Positions 43,617-53,131 of a stretch of DNA of 64,000 nt are shown here, in pieces (position 1 is the first letter of the stretch; every line of letters begins with the position of its first letter). This DNA comes from Ferruginibacter sp. Lineage in GTDB: Bacteria; Bacteroidota; Bacteroidia; Chitinophagales; Chitinophagaceae. The translations under genes were made by a program, and so were the position numbers. A model generated the notes under the pieces. The model did no database searches. It had not been told where the DNA came from and saw only the letters and a list, made by a program, of their open reading frames with translations. The stretch spans positions 171,079-235,078 of the forward strand of contig NZ_JAQBNR010000019.1 in the NCBI RefSeq assembly GCF_028288465.1. Direction: 5' to 3'.

Positions 43617-45200
43617 TCACCTGCTTCCTTCAGGCAACGGAATATCCCTCTTTAACATATCATCCCTGTTGGCAATTTCCCATGCCGTGTAAAATATCAT
43701 CCGCACCCTTTTCTCGTACAATTCAAAATTTATTTTATCTACAGTGTCGGTTGGTTTGTGATAATCTGCTTTTAGCATGCCGTCATAAAAAAACAAAACC
43801 GGTACACCTTTGCGGGCAAAATTATAATGATCACTGCGGTAGTAAATTCTTTCCTGGTCACTGGGGTCATCAAATTTATAATCGAGTGTAATGGCGCCGT
43901 TTCTAGTATTTGCCGCCTCATTTATTACAGGTAAATCACTGCTTAATTTATCATGCCCGATCACGTAAACATAATTTAAGCTGTCGGCGCTTTTGCGCTC
44001 TGTATCTACTCTTCCCACCATATCTGTATTCAGATCAGCGGATGTTTTATTTAAATCAAAGAAAGGATGATCACTGTAATATTCACTTCCCCACAATCCT
44101 TTTTCCTCGCCGCTCACAGTCATAAAAACCATGGTTCTCCTTGGGCCATTGCCTGCTTTTTTTGCCTTGGCAAAAGCTTCTGCCATTTCAAGCACGCCGC
44201 AAGTTCCGCTGCCATCATCATCAGCGCCATAATAAATTTTTCCATCGTGTTTACCCAGGTGGTCATAATGTGCGGTACAAAAAACGTATTCGTCTTTTTT
44301 ATCCGTTCCTTCAACTACACCGGCAACATTGCTGGCATTTACTGTTGTACGAAAGCGGTTATATTTAAGCTGAACCGGAAGCTTATTTTCAGTTAACCAA
44401 CTGGTAGCAATGGGTTGGAAGGATTTTACCTGCTTCAACAATGTATCAAAAGTGTTGGGCAGTATGGTTTTTGCATAAGTATGTGATAGCAACGCATAAT
44501 TTACTGGTGTGCCAGCCCCTTCACGCGGAAAATACAGCGTGCTTTTTTTGCTGTTGTCAATTGCCCTTTGTGTAAAGCTTTCCTGCACCTGGCTTATTAC
44601 AAATGCACCGACAGCGCCTCTGGCTTTTGCCATCGCTAATTTTATACTCAACCCCGGGTAGGTCCATCTGCTGGAACGATTGGTACCGCTGATGATATAT
44701 TTGCCTTCTTTTTTTGGCTCACCCAAAAAGAAAATTACCACCTTTCCTTTTACATCAATGCTGTTATAATCACTGTAAGTAGAATCATCAATACCGTATC
44801 CGGCGAAAATAATGGAAGCCGATGTGTTGTTACCGGTTTCATTATTTGGAGCAGGGCTGATGTAATCCTGGCCATATACAAGCGGTTGGTTGTTTACGGT
44901 GATCTCACTGCTAAGACTATCCTGGTACAACGGGTACAATTGCTGATAACCATTTAAACCGGCAACAGGGGCGAGGCCCATTTTTTTAAACTGGCTTTCA
45001 ATATAGGCTGCAGCTTTACGCTGGCCTTCGGTACCAGTTTCACGACCTTCCATTTCGTCGCTGGCAATAATTGTGAGTTGTTTTTTTAAATCACCGGCGG
45101 TGATGGTAGCTGCATATTTATCTGCCTTGTCTTTTTTTTGAGCGTAAGAAAAGGAGAAACAGCAAAGAGCAAGGGGCAACAGGTAAATTGTTTTTTTCAT
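43617..45200 (-). CDS. M28 family zinc peptidase with PA domain
   Basis: 527 residues. Signal peptide MKKTIYLLPLALCCFSFSYAQ. The peptidase core has the dizinc motif: CTAHYDHLG (His, Asp), YYGADDDGSGTCGVLEMAEAF (bridging Asp), VSGEEKGLWGSEYYS (catalytic Glu and ligand), NTDMVGR, and DHYNFARKGVPVLFF (last His). A PA-domain insertion fills ~120-260. An aminopeptidase in the periplasm or secreted. A terminator hairpin follows the stop. Confidence 0.9.
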   Translation of the reverse strand: MKKTIYLLPLALCCFSFSYAQKKDKADKYAATITAGDLKKQLTIIASDEMEGRETGTEGQRKAAAYIESQFKKMGLAPVAGLNGYQQLYPLYQDSLSSEITVNNQPLVYGQDYISPAPNNETGNNTSASIIFAGYGIDDSTYSDYNSIDVKGKVVIFFLGEPKKEGKYIISGTNRSSRWTYPGLSIKLAMAKARGAVGAFVISQVQESFTQRAIDNSKKSTLYFPREGAGTPVNYALLSHTYAKTILPNTFDTLLKQVKSFQPIATSWLTENKLPVQLKYNRFRTTVNASNVAGVVEGTDKKDEYVFCTAHYDHLGKHDGKIYYGADDDGSGTCGVLEMAEAFAKAKKAGNGPRRTMVFMTVSGEEKGLWGSEYYSDHPFFDLNKTSADLNTDMVGRVDTERKSADSLNYVYVIGHDKLSSDLPVINEAANTRNGAITLDYKFDDPSDQERIYYRSDHYNFARKGVPVLFFYDGMLKADYHKPTDTVDKINFELYEKRVRMIFYTAWEIANRDDMLKRDIPLPEGSR

Positions 45201-45454
45201 GCATGAAATTTATGTCAAAATAAACTGATAGCGATCAGTTGTAAATTTTTTATTGATGAATGGAAAATTATCTAATGTATAATTTGCGATGTACGGCTTC
45301 TCTGCTGTAATGTGAAGGAACATTTATTTGGAATGACTTATTGCATCCGGGTTATACAAGGTAAGTAATGCAGCAAATAGACTGTTTCGACGACAACCTG
45401 CCGCATTGCCAAAGGCTAATGGAATGTACCTTTTTTAAAATCGAAACTTCAAAA

Positions 45455-45904
45455 TCAGCAGGCCATTTTATTAATCCTCAGCTGGTGTCTTTCACCTTCA
45501 AAAGCAGTGTTCATAAAAATATCCAGCATTTTTTCCGCATCTCCATCCCGTACAAAACGGGCGGGTATGCAAAGGATATTTGCATTGTTATGTTTGCGTG
45601 CAAGTTCCGCGAGTTCTTCACCCCAGCAAATAGCCGCCCTTATGCCCTGGTGTTTATTGGCCGTGATGGCAACGCCGTTGGCGCTTCCGCATAATAAAAT
45701 TCCAAATGCAGCTTCTCCCTTTTCAACGGCAAAGGCTACAGGATGAGCAAAGTCAGGATAATCTACCGAATCTTTGTTGTAAGTGCCAAAATCATGGAAT
45801 GCTACACCTTCTCCTTCTAAAAAAGAAATAAGGTCTTCTTTGCAGTCGAAACCCGCATGGTCGCAACCAATGGCGACTGGTAGTGTTAAATTGAATGTAG
45901 ACAT
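45455..45904 (-). CDS. rpiB: Ribose-5-phosphate isomerase B
   Basis: 149 residues. LPVAIGCDHAGFDCKEDLISFLEG, YPDFAHPVAFAVEKGEAAFGILLCGSANGVAITANKHQGIRAA (catalytic Cys of CGSANG) and LCIPARFVRDGDAEKMLDIFM are RpiB hallmarks; interconverts ribose-5-P and ribulose-5-P. ATG 45904 is the natural start. A minus-strand TAAATTTG (45963-45956) about 52 bp upstream is a half-site promoter candidate. tatC lies upstream on the same strand. Confidence 0.92.
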   Translation of the reverse strand: MSTFNLTLPVAIGCDHAGFDCKEDLISFLEGEGVAFHDFGTYNKDSVDYPDFAHPVAFAVEKGEAAFGILLCGSANGVAITANKHQGIRAAICWGEELAELARKHNNANILCIPARFVRDGDAEKMLDIFMNTAFEGERHQLRINKMAC

Positions 45905-46003
45905 GGCGCTGATTGTTGATTGGTGACTGATAATTTTATTGTTAATTGAACGCTACAAATTTAGCATATTATCAACTATCCATTATTTAATTATCTATTA
46001 AAC

Positions 46004-46891
46004 TTAGCTCCATTCTTTTTCCTCATCCTTTGCTCTTTTCTTGTCTACACTGCTGGCAAGTAAAATACTGATCCAGTATAATAACACCAATGGGATGGCC
46101 ACAATAAATTGGCTTGTCCAGTCAGGCGAAGGCGTAATTACAGCCGCGACTACCAGTATAATAACAAAGGCAAACTTGAAATATTTTCTCAGCATTGCCC
46201 CCGTGATAATACCAATTTTGGCCAGCACAAAAGCAAGCACAGGTAACTCAAATGCAATACCGCAACCAAGGATAAGATTGGTCAGACTATCAACATAATC
46301 ATTTACGGAAGGGCGGTACTGAATAACTTCCGATTTACCGAGGGTAAATCCTGCCAGGAAATTAAAGGTAAAGGGCGCCAGCAGATAATAGCCGAAAGCA
46401 GCGCCGGTAAAGAAACAAAGCCATACAAAGAAGATGCTTCTCTGGCCATATTTTTTTTCTTTTGGCGAAAGGGCAGGTTTTACAAAGCGCCAAAGCTCCC
46501 AGAAAATATAAGGGAAAGCGGCCACCAGTCCACCAATCATGGCAATATTGATTGCAGAGGTAAAAGTGCCATTTACCTCAGTAACCTGTAAATTAATCTT
46601 GATAATCGGCATGCAGAAACTATCTCCCAAATGCAGCCAGTGGCCCAGTTTACACAATGCGCCGTAAGTAAAAAAAGTTGAAAACGTAGGCGCCAGAATG
46701 ATGTGATCATAAATCCAGTCGATGTAAATAAAAATAAGTACAACTGCTGTAAGCCAAACAGCCACGCTGCGAATCAGGTGCCAGCGCAGTTCTTCAATGT
46801 GATCAAAGAAGGTCATTTCTGCCGGTTCTTCCTTGTCTTTACCGCCAATACGTTTAAAAAATGTTTTTCTTTCGGATGCGTTTGTTGCCAA
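46004..46891 (-). CDS. tatC: Sec-independent (twin-arginine) translocase TatC
   Basis: 295 residues. MTFFDHIEELRWHLIRSVAVWLTAVVLIF is the TatC signature with the conserved Glu used in signal-peptide recognition; about six membrane segments and the ITPSPDWTSQFIVAIPLVLLYWI C-terminal end. The N-terminus is uncertain: the longest frame begins with a TTG (46891) giving a ~25-residue polar extension (ATNASERKTFF); an in-frame ATG at 46816 matches the family start. No tatA/B gene is in the window. Confidence 0.88.
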   Translation of the reverse strand: MATNASERKTFFKRIGGKDKEEPAEMTFFDHIEELRWHLIRSVAVWLTAVVLIFIYIDWIYDHIILAPTFSTFFTYGALCKLGHWLHLGDSFCMPIIKINLQVTEVNGTFTSAINIAMIGGLVAAFPYIFWELWRFVKPALSPKEKKYGQRSIFFVWLCFFTGAAFGYYLLAPFTFNFLAGFTLGKSEVIQYRPSVNDYVDSLTNLILGCGIAFELPVLAFVLAKIGIITGAMLRKYFKFAFVIILVVAAVITPSPDWTSQFIVAIPLVLLYWISILLASSVDKKRAKDEEKEWS

Positions 46892-47042
46892 TTTATTTAG
46901 TTGTTGAGTATTTTAATATGGTTGTGTCGCAATTATATTTAGCTGGCAAAAGTAAAACAGTTTTACCATTGCTGATGCTGACAGTTAATTATTGAGATGT
47001 TACCGGTTGCGATAGCTGAAAAGAAAACACTGCATAAAGCTT

Positions 47043-50000
47043 TTACATGTTTACATCCGCCTTAGACGACGCTGAAAGCTGGTTCACATTGCCCGTGCGC
47101 TTTAGTACACCCCAACCCTGTAATTCACCTTTGATTGCTTTACTGAATGATTTGATAATGATATAATACATTAGTTGGCGGTATACCAGCCGCTGCGGAA
47201 TCATCCAGATCAATTTTTTGTAATCTTCTTTTTCAAATGCAAAGGCCAGGGCTGCCCCTGCCACATCTACCAACGTGAAAATTAAATAATAGATGATAAT
47301 ATGAGAAATGCTGGCGGGTATAATGCCAAAACCCGCAGCAACCAAACTCAGCACCAGTATAAGGTCGGCAAGCGGTGCCAAAAATGGCAATATCATCTGA
47401 AAGACGAGAATATTGGGCATGGCAACCATTCCATAATTTTTATATTTTGGATTGAACACCGCATCCCGGTGTTTCCAGAAACACTGCATTACTCCAAAGC
47501 TCCAGCGAAAGCGCTGTTTCATAAATTGGCGCATGGTTTCCGGAGCCTCGGTATAGGAGATGGCATCATTGCAATTTCTCACCTCGTACCCTATGCGGTG
47601 CAAACGCATGGTAAGGTCGCAATCTTCTGCCAGCGTATCAGAGGTTAAACCGCCGGCTTCAATTACGGCAGCTTTCCTAAACGCACCAATGGCGCCGGGT
47701 ACAACCGTAATACAATCCAGTAAATCAAATGCCCGGCGATCAAAATTTTGTGACGTAATGTATTCAATACTTTGCCACTTGGTAATCATGTTTACTTCGT
47801 TACCCACTTTTACATTACCTGCCACCGCAGCTACTTTTTCGCTGGTAAATTTCTGCATCAGTTTGGTTACGGCATCGGTTTTTAACTGGGTATCGGCATC
47901 TATGCAAACTACAAATTCGCTCTCCGCTTTTTCAATACCAACATTTAGTGCAGAAGCCTTACCGCCATTCAATTTGGTAAATACCTTTACATTGGCGATA
48001 CCTTTAAAAGCGTCGCTTACCCTGGTATAAGTAGCATCTTTACTGCCATCATCCACAAAAACAACCTGCAGGTTGGGGTAATCCTGTTTCAGCAAACTAT
48101 TTACGGTTCTAACTGCATTTACTTCTTCGTTATAAGCCGGTACAACGATGCTCACCATTGGCATTCCGTGGGCAGGCAAAAAGGCTGGAAGAACTTGTTT
48201 AGCTTCTCTTTGCTTTTGAATGCCTGCAAGTATAGCCATAACTACCATTCTGCCAACAGAAAGAAAAATGCCCACTATAAACAAGGCGAACAAAATATGG
48301 CTTCCCCAATAAGCAGCTTCGGCAAAAAAGAAATTAAGTTTTCTCATCCAGCTGTCTTTGCTGGGTGGAAGCGGGGGCATAACATCATCTCTTTTTTTGC
48401 CCATTAAATCTGCCACCGTAGTAAAGACACAGCCTCTCTTTTTAAAGTAGGCGATTATTTTTGGCAAGGCATCCACAGTGGCTTGTCTTGTTTCACCACC
48501 TGCATCATGCAACAATATAATATTGGCATTGGTTGATTCTGCCAGCCGGATAGTTCTTGCTACAATGCTGTCTGCGCTTACATTTGTTTGCCAGTCGTTG
48601 GGATCAATACTTTCTCCTACAGTGATATAATTATCTTTTTTGCTGCGGGCAATCGGCTCAATTTCTTCGTAGGTTTGAGGCTCACTATCCGCATTATACG
48701 GAGCCCGGAATAAAATGGTGGACCGTCCGGTAATACTTTCAATTAACAGCCGGGTGGATTTCATTTCCAGCTCGGCCCTTTGCGGACTCATTTTTGCAAT
48801 ATTGCCGTGTGTAAATGTATGATTGCCAATTTCGTAGCCGTCTTTATAAATCCTTTGAAATAATGGAATATTTTGTTCTGTATTTAAGCCAATAACAAAA
48901 AAGGTGGCTGGTACTTTTTCCCGTTCCAGGATGTCTAATATTTTAGGCGTAAACTCTGCACTGGGCCCATCATCAAAAGTTAAAATTATTTTATGCCCCG
49001 GCCGTCCGATATCTGTTTTATCTTCTGCAAATTTTTGATATACATAGCCTGAGGGTAATACTTTATAGTCTTGTTCGGTGATAAGTAATTCGGAGCTGTC
49101 CACTTGCAAATCAATCCTTCCTTCCTGCGGTGTATAAATGATCCGTAATAATTCTCCCTCGCCTGTTGCTGTTGGTTTTTGGTTTACGTTATATGGAATG
49201 GTAGCAAGCTGGTTGAAATCGAACGGGATTTTTTGGAGTGCAGCATTGCTTAAGTTGGTGCTGTAATAATTCCACATGCGGGGGTCTTCTCCGCCCATAC
49301 GCCACAGGGCGGTACCTGCTGTTGCATACTCATCGCTGAATCGAAGCACATTAAATGTAGTAGCCGCATCAGTGCACCATATTTCGTGCTTTATTTTAAT
49401 TACTTCTTTGGTAGTATCATCTGTATGTTCATCAGTATAACTAAAGTGAAGGTTATAACTGTCATTATCATAATCAATGGTCGCGTTGGATATTTTAGCC
49501 CTGTTGATTGCCTCAGTGTAAGTAATTTCTTTTACGATTTTCTTGCCCTCATCGTCCGTTGTCCAGTCGTAACCGTAGCCTGCTACTCCTAAAATTATTT
49601 TGTTGCTTTCAATTTTAGAAGCAGTCCAGTCCAGAGCTTCTTCAATCCATTTCTGTCCGCTCACCGGGCCAGGACCGGATTCAACACTGTTATACTGGTC
49701 GTAGGCCATCAATATCAAATAGTCATTAGAGTCTGATAATTTTTTATAGTCATAGTCATCGTTTTTTACAGCAACGTCCATGGTTACAATCATATTTTTT
49801 GCGTGTAAAGCAGTATATAATTGTTGCTGAAAAAGCGTGAGCGGTTCATTGGTAGGCTCAACCAGGTCTTCAAAATCTATGTTAATGCCTTGCAGGTTAT
49901 AAAAAGATAAGGTATCAACCACCTGCTGAATAAATTTCTTTTGTTTGGCCGGGTTATTTAATATTCCATGGATTAGTCTTCCATCAAAATCCGGTTTAAG

Positions 50001-50570
50001 ATGGCCTGCAGCATCTCTTAAAGTTGAATTGAAATTGTTCAGTATGGGCATTATGCGCAAACCCTTTGCCCGCATTGTTTTAAGGCCTGCAGTGTCTATT
50101 CTGGTTTGTAACCTGAAATTATTAGCGGTATCAATAAAAAACCATTCAGGAAAAATGGTATTTAATTTATCTCCATATTTATCTAAATCAGGCAATGATG
50201 TGGAAGCTGTCCAGGGCGTATAAAATGCGGCTCTTATAAAAGGTAGTTTGTTGACGGGTTTGTTCTTTGCCTGACGAATGGCTTTTAGTGAATCCTCTTT
50301 TATTTTCCTGATTAAAAAATCTTTAAAGCCCTTGTATTTTTTGTTTTGGGTGTTGGCAAATGTCAACGGGTTGGAGGGATCCAGTTTGTTTTCGTATGAT
50401 TTTGAAAGGTTTTCAATATTAACCGGTGATGGATTTACCCCTCTTACCAGGGCAACTACCAACACCACAAAAAAGAAAAGAACGATCATCAGTAAAATTC
50501 TGAAAGACCATTTAAAACTACGCCAGCGTGCAGCGCTGCTGGTTTGAAATATTTGTGAATTATCACTCAT
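47043..50570 (-). CDS. GH18-CE4-GT2 fusion: glycan synthase with extracytoplasmic deacetylase and hydrolase
   Basis: 1175 residues with three enzymes in one chain. TM1 at 24-43; GH18 at ~110-440 (LQGINIDFE, acid/base Glu234; the first and middle Asp of DxxDxDxE are Gln and Asn, as in YaaH-type enzymes); CE4 deacetylase at ~525-720 (TFDDGP 531-536, HTFTH 584-588, FRAPYN 621-626, LLHD 686-689); TM2 at ~755-785; family 2 GT at ~805-1030 (VDDGS, DAD 891-893, EDCD 982-985, QRFRW 1019-1023); C-terminal TMs at ~1053-1115. The TM pattern puts GH18/CE4 outside and GT2 inside the cell, so the chain could make, deacetylate and cut a beta-1,4/1,6-linked N-acetylglucosamine polymer. The next gene diverges (kinase/regulator pair). 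Confidence 0.88.
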   Translation of the reverse strand: MSDNSQIFQTSSAARWRSFKWSFRILLMIVLFFFVVLVVALVRGVNPSPVNIENLSKSYENKLDPSNPLTFANTQNKKYKGFKDFLIRKIKEDSLKAIRQAKNKPVNKLPFIRAAFYTPWTASTSLPDLDKYGDKLNTIFPEWFFIDTANNFRLQTRIDTAGLKTMRAKGLRIMPILNNFNSTLRDAAGHLKPDFDGRLIHGILNNPAKQKKFIQQVVDTLSFYNLQGINIDFEDLVEPTNEPLTLFQQQLYTALHAKNMIVTMDVAVKNDDYDYKKLSDSNDYLILMAYDQYNSVESGPGPVSGQKWIEEALDWTASKIESNKIILGVAGYGYDWTTDDEGKKIVKEITYTEAINRAKISNATIDYDNDSYNLHFSYTDEHTDDTTKEVIKIKHEIWCTDAATTFNVLRFSDEYATAGTALWRMGGEDPRMWNYYSTNLSNAALQKIPFDFNQLATIPYNVNQKPTATGEGELLRIIYTPQEGRIDLQVDSSELLITEQDYKVLPSGYVYQKFAEDKTDIGRPGHKIILTFDDGPSAEFTPKILDILEREKVPATFFVIGLNTEQNIPLFQRIYKDGYEIGNHTFTHGNIAKMSPQRAELEMKSTRLLIESITGRSTILFRAPYNADSEPQTYEEIEPIARSKKDNYITVGESIDPNDWQTNVSADSIVARTIRLAESTNANIILLHDAGGETRQATVDALPKIIAYFKKRGCVFTTVADLMGKKRDDVMPPLPPSKDSWMRKLNFFFAEAAYWGSHILFALFIVGIFLSVGRMVVMAILAGIQKQREAKQVLPAFLPAHGMPMVSIVVPAYNEEVNAVRTVNSLLKQDYPNLQVVFVDDGSKDATYTRVSDAFKGIANVKVFTKLNGGKASALNVGIEKAESEFVVCIDADTQLKTDAVTKLMQKFTSEKVAAVAGNVKVGNEVNMITKWQSIEYITSQNFDRRAFDLLDCITVVPGAIGAFRKAAVIEAGGLTSDTLAEDCDLTMRLHRIGYEVRNCNDAISYTEAPETMRQFMKQRFRWSFGVMQCFWKHRDAVFNPKYKNYGMVAMPNILVFQMILPFLAPLADLILVLSLVAAGFGIIPASISHIIIYYLIFTLVDVAGAALAFAFEKEDYKKLIWMIPQRLVYRQLMYYIIIKSFSKAIKGELQGWGVLKRTGNVNQLSASSKADVNM

Positions 50571-50790
50571 GATGTAAAACTATACCCTTTATACGGCTTT
50601 ATAAAATTAGTAAGGTTTTAAACTGTTAAGAGTGCATTTTTGTCAAAATTTTATAAAAATAGCAATTGGAATTGTGTGTTTTTAATTTTTTGCTGGATGC
50701 CCTATTGTACAAGAAAGAACACTAAAAATCAGCAAAAAGTCCGTTTAACATGCAATTAACCAGTATCAAAGGTTTATATTAACAGTATAG

Positions 50791-52077
50791 ATGAACTTTG
50801 TAATGATGAAGTCAACCACACTCCGATGGATCATGCTGAGCATTACCATTATTATTGCATTAATAATTGTATCTCAGTTATACTGGCTTAAACGGGTGTA
50901 TACTTTGGAGGAGCAGCAATTTAGCACAGGGGTAGTTAAAAGTATCCGCGGCCTGTTTGAAGATGTAAAAATTGCAGATAACCCAGCCTTCCAGGTAAAA
51001 CAAATTGTGGAAGTGATTGATCAAAATACTTACCTGGTTAAGTTGGATTCTATACCCAATAAAGATTCTTTATATTATCACCTGAGTAACGAATTTGAAG
51101 ATTTTGATGTTTGGACGGATTGTAACGTCGGCGTATTCAGCAGCAGAAAATCGGCTTTTCTGTATGAGTTCTATCTATCTACAGCAGCTTCCCGTTACCC
51201 GCAGAATGGTAATGTAACCTTGTTACCTGTGAATAAAACTTACGACTATTTATTGCTGAACTTTCCTCACCGTAATAAATACATTATTCATGAAATGCTT
51301 TTTTGGATTGTAACTGCTATCGTGTTGTTGCTGGTGCTTATCGGCCTTTCGGTAAGCCTCATTTATTTGTACAAGCAAAAGTTTTTAAACGAACTGCAAC
51401 GGGATTTTGTTAATAATTTTACGCATGAATTTAAAACACCGCTGGCCGTGATGAAAATTGCCAGCGATGTGTTGACACAGCCCTCTATTACAACCCAACC
51501 GGGCAGGTTGCTGAAATATGGTACTGTAATTAAAGAACAAACGGAACACCTTCAAAACCAGGTAGAGCGGTTATTAAAAACGGCTTCGGGGGATAATAAA
51601 GACATTATTGTCAATAAGGAGCCCTGTAAATTGAATGAGGTGATTGAGCATGCGATCGATCAGTTGGAGCCATTGATAAAAGACAAAAATGCAGATGTGC
51701 ATTTTACACCAAACGAAAATGATCCGTTAGTGATGGCAGATAAGGTACATTTGCAACTGGTTATTATAAACCTGATTGAAAATGCTTTGAAATACAGTGA
51801 TGGCGCGCCTTATATAGCCATAGACGTACAGCACGAGGCAAATAACTTTTATGCTGTTTCGGTTAAAGATAAGGGCATAGGAATTGAGGAAAAGAATTTC
51901 AAGTATTTGTTTAAAAAATTTTATCGTGTGCCTACTGGTAACATTCACCAGGTAAACGGGTTTGGGCTCGGATTAAATTTTGTGAAAAAAATTGTGGACG
52001 CCCACGACGGAAAAATTGTATTAAAAAGCGTACCCGGTGTTGGTACTGAATTCAAAATATTATTACCTGAAAAATAA
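50791..52077 (+). CDS. Sensor histidine kinase
   Basis: 428 residues. TM1 near 14-30, extracytoplasmic sensor ~35-165 with no known fold, TM2 ~170-195, no HAMP. Kinase: H-box NFTHEFKTPLAVMKI, N-box NLIENALKYS, G1 VKDKGIGI, G2 GFGLGLNFVKKIV. Autophosphorylates on the H-box His and passes phosphate to the response regulator 5 bp downstream. Divergent from the giant glycan-fusion gene with ~220 bp between, making that gene a plausible target, but no motif supports it. Confidence 0.93.
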   Translation: MNFVMMKSTTLRWIMLSITIIIALIIVSQLYWLKRVYTLEEQQFSTGVVKSIRGLFEDVKIADNPAFQVKQIVEVIDQNTYLVKLDSIPNKDSLYYHLSNEFEDFDVWTDCNVGVFSSRKSAFLYEFYLSTAASRYPQNGNVTLLPVNKTYDYLLLNFPHRNKYIIHEMLFWIVTAIVLLLVLIGLSVSLIYLYKQKFLNELQRDFVNNFTHEFKTPLAVMKIASDVLTQPSITTQPGRLLKYGTVIKEQTEHLQNQVERLLKTASGDNKDIIVNKEPCKLNEVIEHAIDQLEPLIKDKNADVHFTPNENDPLVMADKVHLQLVIINLIENALKYSDGAPYIAIDVQHEANNFYAVSVKDKGIGIEEKNFKYLFKKFYRVPTGNIHQVNGFGLGLNFVKKIVDAHDGKIVLKSVPGVGTEFKILLPEK

Positions 52078-52082
52078 TCTCC

Positions 52083-52769
52083 ATGGCCGATAAAGCAAAA
52101 GTTCTGTTAGCAGAAGACGATACTTCACTGGCTTTCGTAATAAAAGATAACCTGGAAGAAGCGGGGTATGACGTACTGTGGTGCAGTGACGGTGAAGCTG
52201 CCTGGCAGCAATACCAAAAAAATCATTTCGACATTTGCTTGCTGGATGTAATGATGCCGGTAAAAGATGGCTTTACGGTTGCAAAAAAAATCCGTCAAAA
52301 AAGTGACGTAGTGCCAATTTTATTTATCACAGCCCGTTCCATGGAACAGGACAAGCTCGATGGTTTTAAAACAGGCGCTGACGATTATATTACAAAACCA
52401 TTCAGCATGCAGGAGTTAATAATGCGTATGGAGGTTTTTTTAAGAAGAACTAAAAAAATGCACTTCGAAAAATCGCACGAATATGCCATCGGCAGAATGC
52501 GTTTTTCTTTTGCAGATTTAAAAATTTACGACGGAGACAAAGTGATCTCATTAACACAGCGGGAAGCCGACCTTTTAAATTTCTTTTGCCAGCATACCAA
52601 CAAAGTTTTAAAAAGAGAAGAAGTGCTGATAAATGTTTGGGGTAAGGATGATTACTTCTTAGGAAGAAGCATGGATGTTTTTATAACCAAACTAAGAAAG
52701 CATTTTAAGGAAGATCCCTCTATTGTGCTGGAAACCATTCACGGTATTGGTTTCCGTTTGAATGCCTGA
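52083..52769 (+). CDS. OmpR/PhoB family response regulator
   Basis: 228 residues. Receiver domain (AKVLLAEDDTSLAF acidic pocket, DICLLDVMMPVKDG with phosphoacceptor Asp, FITARS, GADDYITKPF with Lys) and C-terminal winged helix (DLKIYDGDKVISLTQREADLLNFFCQHTNKVLKREEVLINVWG, GIGFRL). Paired with the kinase 5 bp upstream. A hairpin follows after ~70 bp. Confidence 0.95.
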   Translation: MADKAKVLLAEDDTSLAFVIKDNLEEAGYDVLWCSDGEAAWQQYQKNHFDICLLDVMMPVKDGFTVAKKIRQKSDVVPILFITARSMEQDKLDGFKTGADDYITKPFSMQELIMRMEVFLRRTKKMHFEKSHEYAIGRMRFSFADLKIYDGDKVISLTQREADLLNFFCQHTNKVLKREEVLINVWGKDDYFLGRSMDVFITKLRKHFKEDPSIVLETIHGIGFRLNA

Positions 52770-53131
52770 TTGACGGCAAAGCATTTTAATTTTTTATTTG
52801 TCTATCTCACTGACCGGAACATCTTATAAAAAAGAGAAGCCCCGATAGAAATCGGGGCCGTTTACCAAAACTAACTGCTTATGAGAAAAAGTTTATTTTA
52901 AATTTAAAGTGTTCTGATTACAATGTTGCAAAATGAATGCCATAAAAACCGGCTTTTGTTAATAATACCCTAATGTAAAGTATTCATTATTTCGCTTAAA
53001 ATCAAGTAAAAAGAACTTTTTGTAAATCAATAATTGAATTATTTATTTACACTGTAAAGGTAAGTAATAATTCAAAGCTACATACAATTTAAACACTCAG
53101 ACAAGTTGGTTTAACAATACTTTAAAATGGT
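52770..53131. other. Intergenic gap with hairpin
   Basis: 362 bp between the response regulator and the convergent EF-hand protein gene. It holds one terminator-like hairpin (52839-52858) and otherwise AT-rich sequence without an ORF that I would defend. Confidence 0.4.
52839..52858 (+). terminator. Terminator-like hairpin after the response regulator gene
   Basis: GCCCCGAT-AGAA-ATCGGGGC: a perfect 8-bp GC-rich stem with tetraloop, 70 bp past the stop; the following T-run is only CGTTT, so termination strength is uncertain. Confidence 0.65.

Noticed and set aside
45368..45694. Plus-strand ORF over rpiB
   Set aside because: It is antisense to the well-supported rpiB, has no domain, and is a shadow frame.
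46816..46891. N-terminal extension of TatC
   Set aside because: Kept as the longest frame in the feature, but the TTG start and polar ATNASERK stretch are weak; ATG 46816 may be the true start, so I do not treat the extension as a real domain.
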